Shown in pieces: positions 34,666 to 42,316 of a stretch of 64,000 bases of DNA. The stretch is from contig NZ_NKCN01000010.1 of NCBI RefSeq assembly GCF_002245535.1, forward strand, positions 1 to 64,000, in the 5' to 3' direction. A model generated the notes under the pieces. It ran no database searches. It was not told the origin of the DNA and worked only from the letters and a program-made list of their open reading frames with translations. This stretch comes from Mycobacterium lehmannii. Lineage in GTDB: Bacteria > Actinomycetota > Actinomycetes > Mycobacteriales > Mycobacteriaceae. Each line of letters starts with the position of its first letter. Position 1 is the first letter of the stretch. The translations under genes were made by a program, and so were the position numbers.

Positions 34666-35478
34666 CTAGGCGGCCGTCTGCTTGCGGCCGCGCGACCAGT
34701 TGGCGTGCAGGCGCTGGCAATCGGCGAATCGCAGCGGGCTGGCGCCGCCGAAGTCCGGGCGCACCGCCACCGCGGACGGGATGTCAGGGGTCCCCTCCCC
34801 CGTGATCACCAGGGCGGGCATGCCTGCGGTGGTGGCCGCCCGCAGCCCGGATGCCGAACCACTGATCGCGAACGCCTCGTCGGCCGACACGCCGAGTTCC
34901 CACAGCGCGTGGCGGTGGGCCTCCGAGTCGGGCATCGGCTTGACGACGTCCTCGGCGGAGACCACGACCTCGACGAGTCCCTCGCCGACCAGCTGGCGCA
35001 CCAGCGGCTCGGCCCAGCCGCGCTGCCCGTTCACCACGACGGCCACCTGAACCCCGCAGCCGACCGCGTCCATCACGAAGTCGACCAGGCCGGCGCGCGG
35101 CGTCAGGTCACGCTCGAGGATCAGCTCGTCGAACAGCATCGTCTTGGTGGTGTAGATCTCGTCGGCCAGCAGCTTGGTGAGCACGTCGGCCTCGCTGGCC
35201 ACGCACCGCTTGCGAAGCTCGGCGGCGACCCTCTGGCGCTCATCGGTGAGCGCGAGCAGCTGTCGGTAGCGCGGCACCGACCACTGGAAATCCAGGCCGT
35301 GCGTCGCGAAGGCGGCGTTGTAGGCGACCCGGTGGCCGTCGCATTCGATGTCCGTCAGTGCGTCGAGGTCGAACACCAGACCGCGCACGGCACAGCCGGA
35401 ACCCGGCGCCGCACCAGGAGGGGAACAGTCCCACCAGAATCGGCCCGCGCGCCACGTCGTCTCCTGCGTTGTCGGCAT
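34666..35478 (-). CDS. HAD-superfamily (CbbY-like) protein lacking the usual motif IV acid
   Basis: From the ATG at 35478 this is 270 residues. It has HAD motif I as FDLDALTD (DxD nucleophile), motif II as VVVNGQ with Asn in place of Ser/Thr, and motif III Lys in DVVKPMPD. The motif IV segment reads SGSASGLRAATTAG where phosphatases have ED or DD. The missing acidic residue should weaken Mg2+ binding, so phosphatase activity is doubtful. The N-terminus upstream of GLVFDLD is unusually long and Trp-rich, and a later start is possible. The frame is open further upstream, across the promoter region of the two-component genes. Confidence 0.75.
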   Translation of the reverse strand: MPTTQETTWRAGRFWWDCSPPGAAPGSGCAVRGLVFDLDALTDIECDGHRVAYNAAFATHGLDFQWSVPRYRQLLALTDERQRVAAELRKRCVASEADVLTKLLADEIYTTKTMLFDELILERDLTPRAGLVDFVMDAVGCGVQVAVVVNGQRGWAEPLVRQLVGEGLVEVVVSAEDVVKPMPDSEAHRHALWELGVSADEAFAISGSASGLRAATTAGMPALVITGEGTPDIPSAVAVRPDFGGASPLRFADCQRLHANWSRGRKQTAA

Positions 35479-35603
35479 ATGTAGAGCGTGGCCCCCATCA
35501 CACGCGACGTCCTCCCCCAATCGGGGGATCGTCGGTGCCGCTTCGGCCCGCCGCACCCCGCCGACATGCTTCACCTGGGAAATGGCACCTCTAAGGTAGG
35601 TGC

Positions 35604-36266
35604 ATGCCGAGCAGCCCACCGGTACGTCTTGTGCTGGTCGACGACCACGAAATGGTCATCGAGGGCCTCAAGGCCATGCTGGCGGCGTTCGCCGACCGGG
35701 TACAGGTCGTCGGGCAGGCCGTCGGCGCCGAACGCGCAACCGCGGTCATCGACGATCTCGATCCCGACATCGTGCTGTGCGATGTGCGGATGCAGGGTGC
35801 CAGCGGCCTGGACCTGTGCGCCGAACTGCGCGAACGCAACGCCGACCGCAAGATCGTCATGCTGTCGGTCTACGACGACGAGCAATACCTGTTCCAGGCC
35901 CTTCGGGTCGGGGCGTCCGGATATCTGCTCAAGAGCATCAGCAGCGACGAACTGGTGCGGCAGCTGGAGTTCGTCCACCGTGGCGAGACCGCGATCGACC
36001 CGGGCATGGCGGCCAGGGCCGTCGACACCGCGGCGCGGCTTCAGCGCGACGAGTTCTGGCCCGGCGCGCGCCAGGGGTTGACCCAGCGTGAGAGTGAGAT
36101 CCTCTCGCTCGTCGTCAACGGGCTGTCCAACCGGGCGATCGCGGCCAAGCTGGTCATCGGGGACGAGACGGTCAAGACCCACCTCAGTTCGATCTACCGC
36201 AAGCTCGGGGTCAGCGACCGCACCGGCGCCGTCGCGACGGCCCTGCGCGAGGGAATCTTCAAGTGA
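35604..36266 (+). CDS. NarL/LuxR-type response regulator
   Basis: This 220-residue response regulator has a receiver domain with VDDHE acidic residues (13-14), phospho-acceptor Asp60 (VLCDVRM) and a conserved Lys in YLLKSIS, followed by a C-terminal LuxR HTH (about 155-212; LTQRESEILSLVVNGLSNRAIAAKL). AGGTAGGTG lies just upstream of the ATG. The stop overlaps the histidine kinase start as GTGA, so the two form a classical two-component pair with the regulator first. The target genes are not known. Confidence 0.95.
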   Translation: MPSSPPVRLVLVDDHEMVIEGLKAMLAAFADRVQVVGQAVGAERATAVIDDLDPDIVLCDVRMQGASGLDLCAELRERNADRKIVMLSVYDDEQYLFQALRVGASGYLLKSISSDELVRQLEFVHRGETAIDPGMAARAVDTAARLQRDEFWPGARQGLTQRESEILSLVVNGLSNRAIAAKLVIGDETVKTHLSSIYRKLGVSDRTGAVATALREGIFK

Positions 36267-37501
36267 CGACGGAATCGGGTCCGTCGGACGCGGTGCGGGA
36301 GCTGAGCCAGTACGCGCTGGCCGCCGACCGCGAGCTGGCCCTGCTGCGCGAGCTGATCCAGGCCGCGTCCAAGGGTCCCGGTGTCGAACCGCTGGCCGCC
36401 GCGGCCGCGCGGATGATCACTGCGGCCACCGCCAGCGACGTGTGCTTCGTGCATGTCCTCGACGACAGCGACCGGTCGCTCACGCTGGCCGGTGCCACAC
36501 CGCCGTTCGACGCCGAGATAGGAAAGATCAGACTGCCTCTGGGTCAGGGCATCTCGGGTTGGGTCGCCAGCCACCGAGAGCCGGTGGTGATCACGCAGGA
36601 CAAGGAGTCCGATCCGCGCTACATGCCGTTTCAGTCGTTGCGGGGCAGCGATTTCACGTCGATGGTGTCGGTGCCGATGGAGACCGACCCCGGCGGCCTT
36701 GTCGGCGTGTTGAACGTGCACACCGTGGAGCGCCGCGACTTCGCCGAGCGCGACGTCGAGTTGCTCGTGGTGATAGGCAGGCTCATCGCAGGGGCCATGC
36801 ACCAGGCCCGGCTGCACCGGCAGCTGGTGGCCCGCGAACGGGCCCACGAGAATTTCGTCGAGCAGGTGATCGAGGCTCAGGAGCTCGAACGACGAAGGCT
36901 TGCAGGCGATATCCACGACGGTATCTCCCAGCGGCTGGTCACCTTGTCCTATCGGCTGGACGCCGCGACCCGTTCCGACGAACCCGCGATCGTCGCCGAA
37001 CAGCTCGGCAAGGCACGCGAGTTGGTCGACCTGACACTGCAGGAGGCCCGCGCGGCGATCAGCGGGTTGCGCCCGCCGGTTCTCGACGACCTCGGACTGG
37101 CCGGCGGACTGGCCAGCCTCGCCCGATCGATACCGCAGATCGGCATCGAGGTGGATCTGGCCGAGCGCCGCCTCCCCGACCACATCGAGCTCGCGCTGTA
37201 CCGCATCGCCCAGGAGTGCCTGCAGAACGTCGTCAAACACGCCAAGGCCACGTCGGCCCGGCTGACGTTCGCCGTCGACCCCGGTGACAGCGGCGACGTC
37301 GCACGTCTCGAAATCATCGACGACGGAGTGGGTTTCGATACCTTCGAACATCCGCTGGGCGGCGACGACATGGGCGGCTACGGCCTGCTGTCGATGGCCG
37401 AGCGCGCCGAGATCGTCGGCGGTCGGCTCAACATCCGGTCCCGCCCGGGAGCGGGGACGGCGGTGACGGCGACGATTCCGCTGCCGACCGTGCTGGAGTA
37501 G
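36263..37501 (+). CDS. GAF-containing histidine kinase (NarX/DevS-like)
   Basis: This 412-residue soluble sensor kinase has a GAF domain (about 45-180; LGQGISGWVASHREPVVI), a HisKA_3 dimerisation helix with phospho-acceptor His218 (LAGDIHDGISQRLV) and a HATPase domain ending with GGYGLLSMAERA and GTAVTATIPLP. No transmembrane segment is visible, so the signal is cytoplasmic or reaches the GAF domain. The GTG start overlaps the response regulator stop. The MarR gene on the other strand is convergent, seven bases away. Confidence 0.94.
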   Translation: MTTESGPSDAVRELSQYALAADRELALLRELIQAASKGPGVEPLAAAAARMITAATASDVCFVHVLDDSDRSLTLAGATPPFDAEIGKIRLPLGQGISGWVASHREPVVITQDKESDPRYMPFQSLRGSDFTSMVSVPMETDPGGLVGVLNVHTVERRDFAERDVELLVVIGRLIAGAMHQARLHRQLVARERAHENFVEQVIEAQELERRRLAGDIHDGISQRLVTLSYRLDAATRSDEPAIVAEQLGKARELVDLTLQEARAAISGLRPPVLDDLGLAGGLASLARSIPQIGIEVDLAERRLPDHIELALYRIAQECLQNVVKHAKATSARLTFAVDPGDSGDVARLEIIDDGVGFDTFEHPLGGDDMGGYGLLSMAERAEIVGGRLNIRSRPGAGTAVTATIPLPTVLE

Positions 37502-37508
37502 GCCCGCG

Positions 37509-37985
37509 TCACTCCAGGGTGCAGTCCTTCGCGAGGTGCTCCTCGATGGCGGCGATCACCTCGTGGGAGGCTTCACGGAAAGCCTCGAGGCGCTTCGGCC
37601 CGAGCACGTCGATGAACAGTTCCCGCACCCGTTCCGCATTGGCCGGTGCGGACGCCTTTATCGCCGCGCGGCCGGTATCGGTCAGCACGATGTCGGGATA
37701 ACGGCCCGTCGACTCCTCCCGGCGGATCAGGCCACGCTTCTGCATCCGGGTCAGGTGGTGTGACAGCCGGGTCTTCTCCCAGTGGGTGGCCCTGCCGAGC
37801 TCGTAGGCGCGCATCCGCCCCTTCGGCGCCTCCGACAGGTTGACCAATATCTCGAAGTCGGCATCCGAGAGCCCGAACTCGCGCTGCAGGTGCATCACCA
37901 GGTGGCGCTCGAGCTTGTGCCGCATCGTCACGAATGCGCGCCAGGCGCCCAGTTCTTCCTCGGTCAGCCGCCCTTTACCAGCCAT
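37509..37985 (-). CDS. MarR-family repressor, divergent to an NmrA-like gene
   Basis: This 158-residue winged-helix MarR protein has a HLQREFGLSDADFEILVNLSE helix, the recognition region ATHWEKTRLSHHLTRMQKRGL and the wing REESTGRYPDIVLT. It is divergently transcribed from an NmrA-like gene. Two identical-core palindromes (GTTGA-N4-TCAAC) lie in the 88 bp between them, the first 24 bases from this gene's start, so autoregulation together with control of the NmrA-like gene is very likely. Confidence 0.93.
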   Translation of the reverse strand: MAGKGRLTEEELGAWRAFVTMRHKLERHLVMHLQREFGLSDADFEILVNLSEAPKGRMRAYELGRATHWEKTRLSHHLTRMQKRGLIRREESTGRYPDIVLTDTGRAAIKASAPANAERVRELFIDVLGPKRLEAFREASHEVIAAIEEHLAKDCTLE

Positions 37986-38008
37986 GACGGTGATCCTACC
38001 GGATCAGG

Positions 38009-38022
38009 TTGACATATCAACT
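38009..38022. promoter_or_regulatory. MarR operator site 1 (GTTGA-N4-TCAAC)
   Basis: GTTGACATATCAAC is a 14-base palindrome with a central CATA. It matches site 2 (38045-38058) at all but one central base and lies 24 bases upstream of the divergent MarR start. The embedded TTGACA could also be a -35 box for the NmrA-like gene. Confidence 0.75.
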
Positions 38023-38044
38023 CGGCCAACTACCCTCGAAGGGG

Positions 38045-38058
38045 TTGACGTATCAACC
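38045..38058. promoter_or_regulatory. MarR operator site 2 (GTTGA-N4-TCAAC)
   Basis: GTTGACGTATCAAC differs from site 1 only in the central spacer. Its centre is 36 bases from that of site 1. It ends two bases before the AGGAGG ribosome-binding site of the NmrA-like gene, so occupancy would block that gene directly. Confidence 0.75.
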
Positions 38059-38073
38059 TAGGAGGAGATGACC

Positions 38074-39030
38074 ATGGCACAGCATGTGATCACCGTTGTG
38101 GGAGCGACCGGCAACCAGGGCGGCGGACTGGCCCGAGCGATCCTGTCCGATCCCGGCGGGCAGTTCTCGGTTCGTGCGGTGACGCGCAACCGGCACTCCA
38201 CGCAGGCCAAGCGGCTCGCCGCAGGGGGCGCGGAAGTCGTCGAGGCCGACCTGTACGACGTCGCGGGCATGCAGCGCGCATTCGAGGGAGCCGAGGCGGC
38301 GTTCGTCGTCACCAATTACTGGGCGGAGCGGACGGCAGAAGAGGAAGCCGTCCGCACCCGGGCGGAATCGGAGCTGTACCAAGCCGAAACGGCGGCGCGC
38401 GCGGCGAAGTCAGCGGGCGTGGCGCACGTCATCTGGTCGACGTTGGAGGACACCCGGGACCACTTCGGTGACGACGCACGGGTGCCGACGGTCGAGGGGC
38501 GGTACAAGGTGCCGCACTTCGACGCGAAGGCAGAGGCGGACGCCGCCTTCGCCGAACACGGTGTGCCCACGACATTTCTCCGAACAGCCGGGTTCTACGA
38601 GGGGTTCCTCTCCGACCTCCAACCTGTCCGCGATCCGAGCGGGCACCTGGTGCTGACGCTGCCGATGGCGGACCGCCCGATGGCCGCGATCGCCGTCGGC
38701 GACATCGGCCGAACCGCACTCGGCATCTTCAAGCGGGGCCCGGAGTTCATCGGCCAGACCGTGAGCATCGCCGGTGACCACTTGACCGGCGACGAGTTCG
38801 CCGCCGAACTCTCCAGGCTGCACGGAGAACCGGTAGCTTACCGACCGCAGTCCTGGAATGAGCTGCGCGCCATGGGATTCCCCGGCGCCGTCGAGATGGG
38901 CAACATGTTCCAGTTCTACGCCGAGGACTCCGAACGGTTCACCGCTGCGCGCGATCTGGCGTTCGTACGGACGCTGAACCCCGATCTGTTGTCCTTCCAC
39001 GACTGGGTGGCGCGGCAGAACGCGGCATGA
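38074..39030 (+). CDS. NmrA-like NAD(P)-binding protein
   Basis: This 318-residue atypical SDR of the NmrA/HSCARG type has an N-terminal dinucleotide motif GATGNQGGGLAR, then KRLAAGGAEVVEADL and VTNYW, and no catalytic YxxxK pair where classical SDRs have it. NmrA-like proteins often sense NADP(H) redox state or act as quinone or isoflavone-type reductases. AGGAGG at 38060-38065 fits the ATG at 38074 (8-base spacing) better than the ATG at 38068 (2-base spacing). It is probably repressed by the divergent MarR protein. Confidence 0.9.
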   Translation: MAQHVITVVGATGNQGGGLARAILSDPGGQFSVRAVTRNRHSTQAKRLAAGGAEVVEADLYDVAGMQRAFEGAEAAFVVTNYWAERTAEEEAVRTRAESELYQAETAARAAKSAGVAHVIWSTLEDTRDHFGDDARVPTVEGRYKVPHFDAKAEADAAFAEHGVPTTFLRTAGFYEGFLSDLQPVRDPSGHLVLTLPMADRPMAAIAVGDIGRTALGIFKRGPEFIGQTVSIAGDHLTGDEFAAELSRLHGEPVAYRPQSWNELRAMGFPGAVEMGNMFQFYAEDSERFTAARDLAFVRTLNPDLLSFHDWVARQNAA

Positions 39031-39046
39031 CCCGCACCGACCGGAC

Positions 39047-39559
39047 CTAGAAGTCCCCGGAGTTGCGGCGCAGCGTCTGGATCGAATCGGCAAGGGCCCG
39101 CGACTCGGTGCTCGACATTCCGATGTCGGCGAAGACCTCGTTGTTCAACGTCACCGTGGCGTCCTCGACAGTCGAGCGGCCGAGGTCGGTGATCTGAACC
39201 AGCGTGGTGCGCCCGTCGGTCGGATGGGGGATCCGCTCGACGAGACCGTCGCCCTCCAGCCGCCGGATCGCGTGCGTGACACTGGTGACGTGCACCTGCA
39301 GCCGATCGGAGGCCTTGGTGATCGGCAGCGCGCCGTTGCGGGTGAACGCCAGCAGCCTCAGCAACTCGAACCGCGAGAAACTCAGATCGTAGGGCCGTAG
39401 TGCGCTTTCGACGCGCGCCAGCAGGATCTGGTGGGCCCGCATCACCGATGTCACCGCGACCATGCCGTCGGCGACCTCGCCCCACCCGCAGCGCTCCCAG
39501 TTGGCCCGCGCGAGCGCGATCGGGTCATGGTCATCCTGCCGCGACGGTTGGGGGGCCAC
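39047..39559 (-). CDS. MarR-family regulator at the end of the ThDP/KAS III operon
   Basis: This 170-residue MarR protein has PYDLSFSRFELLRLL, the recognition segment TKASDRLQVHVTSVTHAIRRLEGDGL and the wing RIPHPTDGRTTLVQIT. It starts with GTG, 39 bases downstream of the aminotransferase stop on the same strand. It is therefore probably the fifth gene of the biosynthetic operon and may act as a product-responsive regulator. It is unlike the MarR proteins at 37509 and 45375 in detail. Confidence 0.9.
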   Translation of the reverse strand: MAPQPSRQDDHDPIALARANWERCGWGEVADGMVAVTSVMRAHQILLARVESALRPYDLSFSRFELLRLLAFTRNGALPITKASDRLQVHVTSVTHAIRRLEGDGLVERIPHPTDGRTTLVQITDLGRSTVEDATVTLNNEVFADIGMSSTESRALADSIQTLRRNSGDF

Positions 39560-39598
39560 GCCTCTTCATACCGCATCGATCGGCGCGGTCAGCAGATT

Positions 39599-40633
39599 TC
39601 AGCGCATGGCCTTGGCGACCGCGGCCACCACGGCGCGGGTGGATCTTCGGTCTCCCACGGTGATGCGCACGCCGCCGTCGGCGTACTGGCGGACACGCAC
39701 TCCGTTCGTCTCGAAGACCTTCCCCCAGCCACGGCCACAGTCCGGTACATAGACGAAGTTGGCGTTGCTCTCGGTGCTGTACACCCCCATGGACCGCAGC
39801 CGCATGCGCAGGTGTCGACGCTCGCTGGTGATCATCCGGATGCGTTGACTCAGCTCGGCTTCCGCGTCGAACGACGCCGCGACCCCGACGAGTGCGGTGA
39901 TCGCGACACCAAAAGGCAGTTGCATGCTCCACAGCCTGCCGGCGAGCTGCGGGGCGCAGAAGCCGTACCCGATGCGAAGTCCGGCTAACCCGTAGGCCTT
40001 CGAAAACGTCCGCAGCACCACCACATTGGGGTGCCGCGCGACCAATCCGACGGCGTCCATGCGGTACTCCGGCGCCAGGAACTCCGCGTAGGCCTCGTCG
40101 AGAAGGACCACTGTCTCCGGCGACAGGCACCGAAGGAACCGCTCGAGTTCGGCGGCGTGCTCGATTGTGCCGGTCGGGTTGTGCGGACGGCACACCACCA
40201 CGACCCTGGCACCGGTCGCGGCCGACGCCATCGCGTCGAGATCGTGGTGACCGTGCGCGTCCAACGCAACGGCGACCGATTCCAGCCGCGCCATCTGCGC
40301 GAAGATCGGATATCCGTCGAACGTCGGCGTGGCCATGACGATTCGATCACCGGGATCCGTCACCGCATGCAACACCTGCATGATCACACCGGTGGCGCCG
40401 GCCCCGACCACGACCTGCTCGTCGCGCAGGCCCGTGTGTCCGGCGATCAGCGAGCGCAGCCGCTCGGGCAGATACTCCGGATACCGGTTGGCCGCCTCGA
40501 TCGAAGCGCTCAGCGCCGAACGCACGGACGGCAGTGGTGGGAAGGGATTCTCGTTGAGCGACAGGGCCATCGGGTCCAACGAGGTGGGTAGCGCGCCGAG
40601 CGCCTCCGCTCCCCTGTGCATCGGTTCGGACAT
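39599..40633 (-). CDS. HisC-like PLP-dependent aminotransferase
   Basis: This 344-residue fold-type I aminotransferase of the histidinol-phosphate / aromatic aminotransferase group has LSLNENPFPP at the N-terminus, CRPHNPTGT (Asn152), LLDEAYAEF (Asp179) and the PLP-binding Lys212 in FSKAYGLAGLRIGYG. I chose the ATG at 40633 because it shares one base with the KAS III-like stop (TGATG); the frame extends six codons further. Being the fourth gene of the operon rather than next to his genes, it probably aminates a keto product made by the ThDP and KAS III-like enzymes, which is inference. Confidence 0.92.
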   Translation of the reverse strand: MSEPMHRGAEALGALPTSLDPMALSLNENPFPPLPSVRSALSASIEAANRYPEYLPERLRSLIAGHTGLRDEQVVVGAGATGVIMQVLHAVTDPGDRIVMATPTFDGYPIFAQMARLESVAVALDAHGHHDLDAMASAATGARVVVVCRPHNPTGTIEHAAELERFLRCLSPETVVLLDEAYAEFLAPEYRMDAVGLVARHPNVVVLRTFSKAYGLAGLRIGYGFCAPQLAGRLWSMQLPFGVAITALVGVAASFDAEAELSQRIRMITSERRHLRMRLRSMGVYSTESNANFVYVPDCGRGWGKVFETNGVRVRQYADGGVRITVGDRRSTRAVVAAVAKAMR

Positions 40634-41643
40634 CAGCCGCGGCCGCCCCACCGCACTGCGGCCGCCCCGGCGAAATCACCGGCGTGGGCGAACGCCGCCA
40701 TCAACACGACCTCCCCCGGTTTGAGTCTTCCGCTGTCAATTGCACGATCGAGATTGACCGGAATGCCCGCGGCGAACAGGTTGCCGCACTGGTCGAAGGT
40801 GTCGACGTGACGCTCGGGCGGGAGTTCGAGCGCTTCTCGCCAGTTGCGCAAGAACACCCGGTTCGGCTGGTTGGTGACGAGCAGGTTCAGATCGGGAGGC
40901 TTGACCCCGATGCGGTCGCATACCGCGTACGACACCTCGGGAACCTGGCGGTTGCCTCGCGCCAGCACCTTGGTGATCTTGCTTTCGGTGAAACCGATGT
41001 AACCCTCCCCAGGGCCCGGCTGCCACCACTTGCGCGGCGGGTCGGACGCGATCGTCATATCGCCGGCGAACTCGCCGTAGGTGCGACATTCGACGTCGAG
41101 GATCGGTGACTGCTCCGACACCGCCAGCAGGCCGACGGCCGCACCGTCGCCCGGCACCGACGCCTGGGCCTTACGCCGCACCTGGGGTTGGTCGAAGACC
41201 TGACCGGCGGCGTTCTGCGCGACGGCGACCAGCGCCGTGCGTCCAGCGCCGGAGGACAGCAGCTGCCGCGCCACCTGCAGCCCGAACACGAACGCCGCGC
41301 AGCCGCCGTTGTGCAGATCGAGCACCCATGTCGGCTTCATACCGAGTCGGTGCGCCATGGCACCGCCGCCACCGTAGAACGGGACGTCGGGCATCTGGGT
41401 GTGGGTGATCAGTACGTCGGCGCCGGCGACGGCGTCCTGGCCGCGACGCTCGATCAGGCCGGCGGCCGCCCGCTCGACCATGTCGACGGCGGTCTCGTCG
41501 GGCGCGACGTGATGGCGGAATCTGGGGGCGCGGAACATCATGTTGTCCCGCAGATCGTCGGATTCGGCGAACTGCGCATAGTATTCGGCGCCGATCGGCT
41601 CACCGGGCAGGTACGTCGATACGTCCAGAAGGCTGACGGTCAT
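40633..41643 (-). CDS. KAS III (FabH)-like condensing enzyme with His-to-Asn change
   Basis: This 336-residue thiolase-fold protein has the nucleophile Cys115 in DLHNGGCAAFVFG and the late Asn288 in DQCGNLFAAGIP. The position of the catalytic His in FabH proteins (HQAN) reads NQPN, so Asn258 replaces it. FabH enzymes need His for decarboxylation of malonyl-ACP, so this protein may transfer acyl groups or join fragments without decarboxylation. It follows the SRPBCC gene by seven bases and overlaps the aminotransferase gene by one base. The operon is secondary-metabolism-like, not fatty-acid-synthesis-like. Confidence 0.88.
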   Translation of the reverse strand: MTVSLLDVSTYLPGEPIGAEYYAQFAESDDLRDNMMFRAPRFRHHVAPDETAVDMVERAAAGLIERRGQDAVAGADVLITHTQMPDVPFYGGGGAMAHRLGMKPTWVLDLHNGGCAAFVFGLQVARQLLSSGAGRTALVAVAQNAAGQVFDQPQVRRKAQASVPGDGAAVGLLAVSEQSPILDVECRTYGEFAGDMTIASDPPRKWWQPGPGEGYIGFTESKITKVLARGNRQVPEVSYAVCDRIGVKPPDLNLLVTNQPNRVFLRNWREALELPPERHVDTFDQCGNLFAAGIPVNLDRAIDSGRLKPGEVVLMAAFAHAGDFAGAAAVRWGGRG

Positions 41644-41650
41644 TCCGAAC

Positions 41651-42316
41651 TCACCTCATCCAGTCGGGCGTCACGGGAAGGCCGTTGCGGTGCCGGTACT
41701 CGGCGATGGCCTTGAGATTGCGCAACTCGAGCAGGTGGCCGGGGCCGAACATATCCCAGAAGTCGCCCACCCATACGGGTCGCTCGGGTGGGGCCGACTC
41801 CGGATACGGGTTGCGGTCGTAGAACGGGTGATGACAGTTGGTCCACAGCACCACCGAACCGGGTTTGTCGAACACAAGCTGGGCATCGACGACACGCATC
41901 AGGTAGATCATCCACAGGTGCCTGCCCTGATCCCACGCGCAGTGGTAATCCACCGTCATGGCCGCCTCGTTGGCGACCGTGCGGGTGAATATCTGCGTCT
42001 GCGAGCCCAGCCGGTCGTAGGCCACCCACAGCCCTGGTTCCTCGGTGGGGGCGAAACCGCGCAGGCTGTAGGTCCATTCCTCCAGACACCTTGTGTCGGA
42101 GAGGTATTCGAATAGCGCGCCGGGCGGACAGTCGACGTACTCGTTGACGGTGCAGTACTCGCCGTAGACGTAGTCGTGCGGATAGACCGACCGCATCATC
42201 TCCATGATGATCGGGGTGGCCTTCTCACGCGGTGACGTCTCGACGCGAATGAGGCCGTCGAGCGGCTCGCCAGTGCCGCGATGGGTGGTGATGTCGTCAA
42301 GGGCGGGCAGGGACAT
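41651..42316 (-). CDS. SRPBCC (START/Bet v1-like) protein
   Basis: This 221-residue protein has a hydrophobic-pocket fold signature: VNEYVDCPPGALFEYLSDTRCLEEWTYS near the middle of the chain, followed by strands ending in YDRLGS, VDYHCAWD and VVLWTNCHH. Bacterial members include polyketide aromatases, cyclases and lipid-binding proteins. The ATG at 42316 has AGGAG about ten bases upstream and overlaps the ThDP gene by 20 bases. It ends seven bases before the KAS III-like gene. A cyclase or product-binding role in the same pathway is inferred. Confidence 0.82.
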   Translation of the reverse strand: MSLPALDDITTHRGTGEPLDGLIRVETSPREKATPIIMEMMRSVYPHDYVYGEYCTVNEYVDCPPGALFEYLSDTRCLEEWTYSLRGFAPTEEPGLWVAYDRLGSQTQIFTRTVANEAAMTVDYHCAWDQGRHLWMIYLMRVVDAQLVFDKPGSVVLWTNCHHPFYDRNPYPESAPPERPVWVGDFWDMFGPGHLLELRNLKAIAEYRHRNGLPVTPDWMR

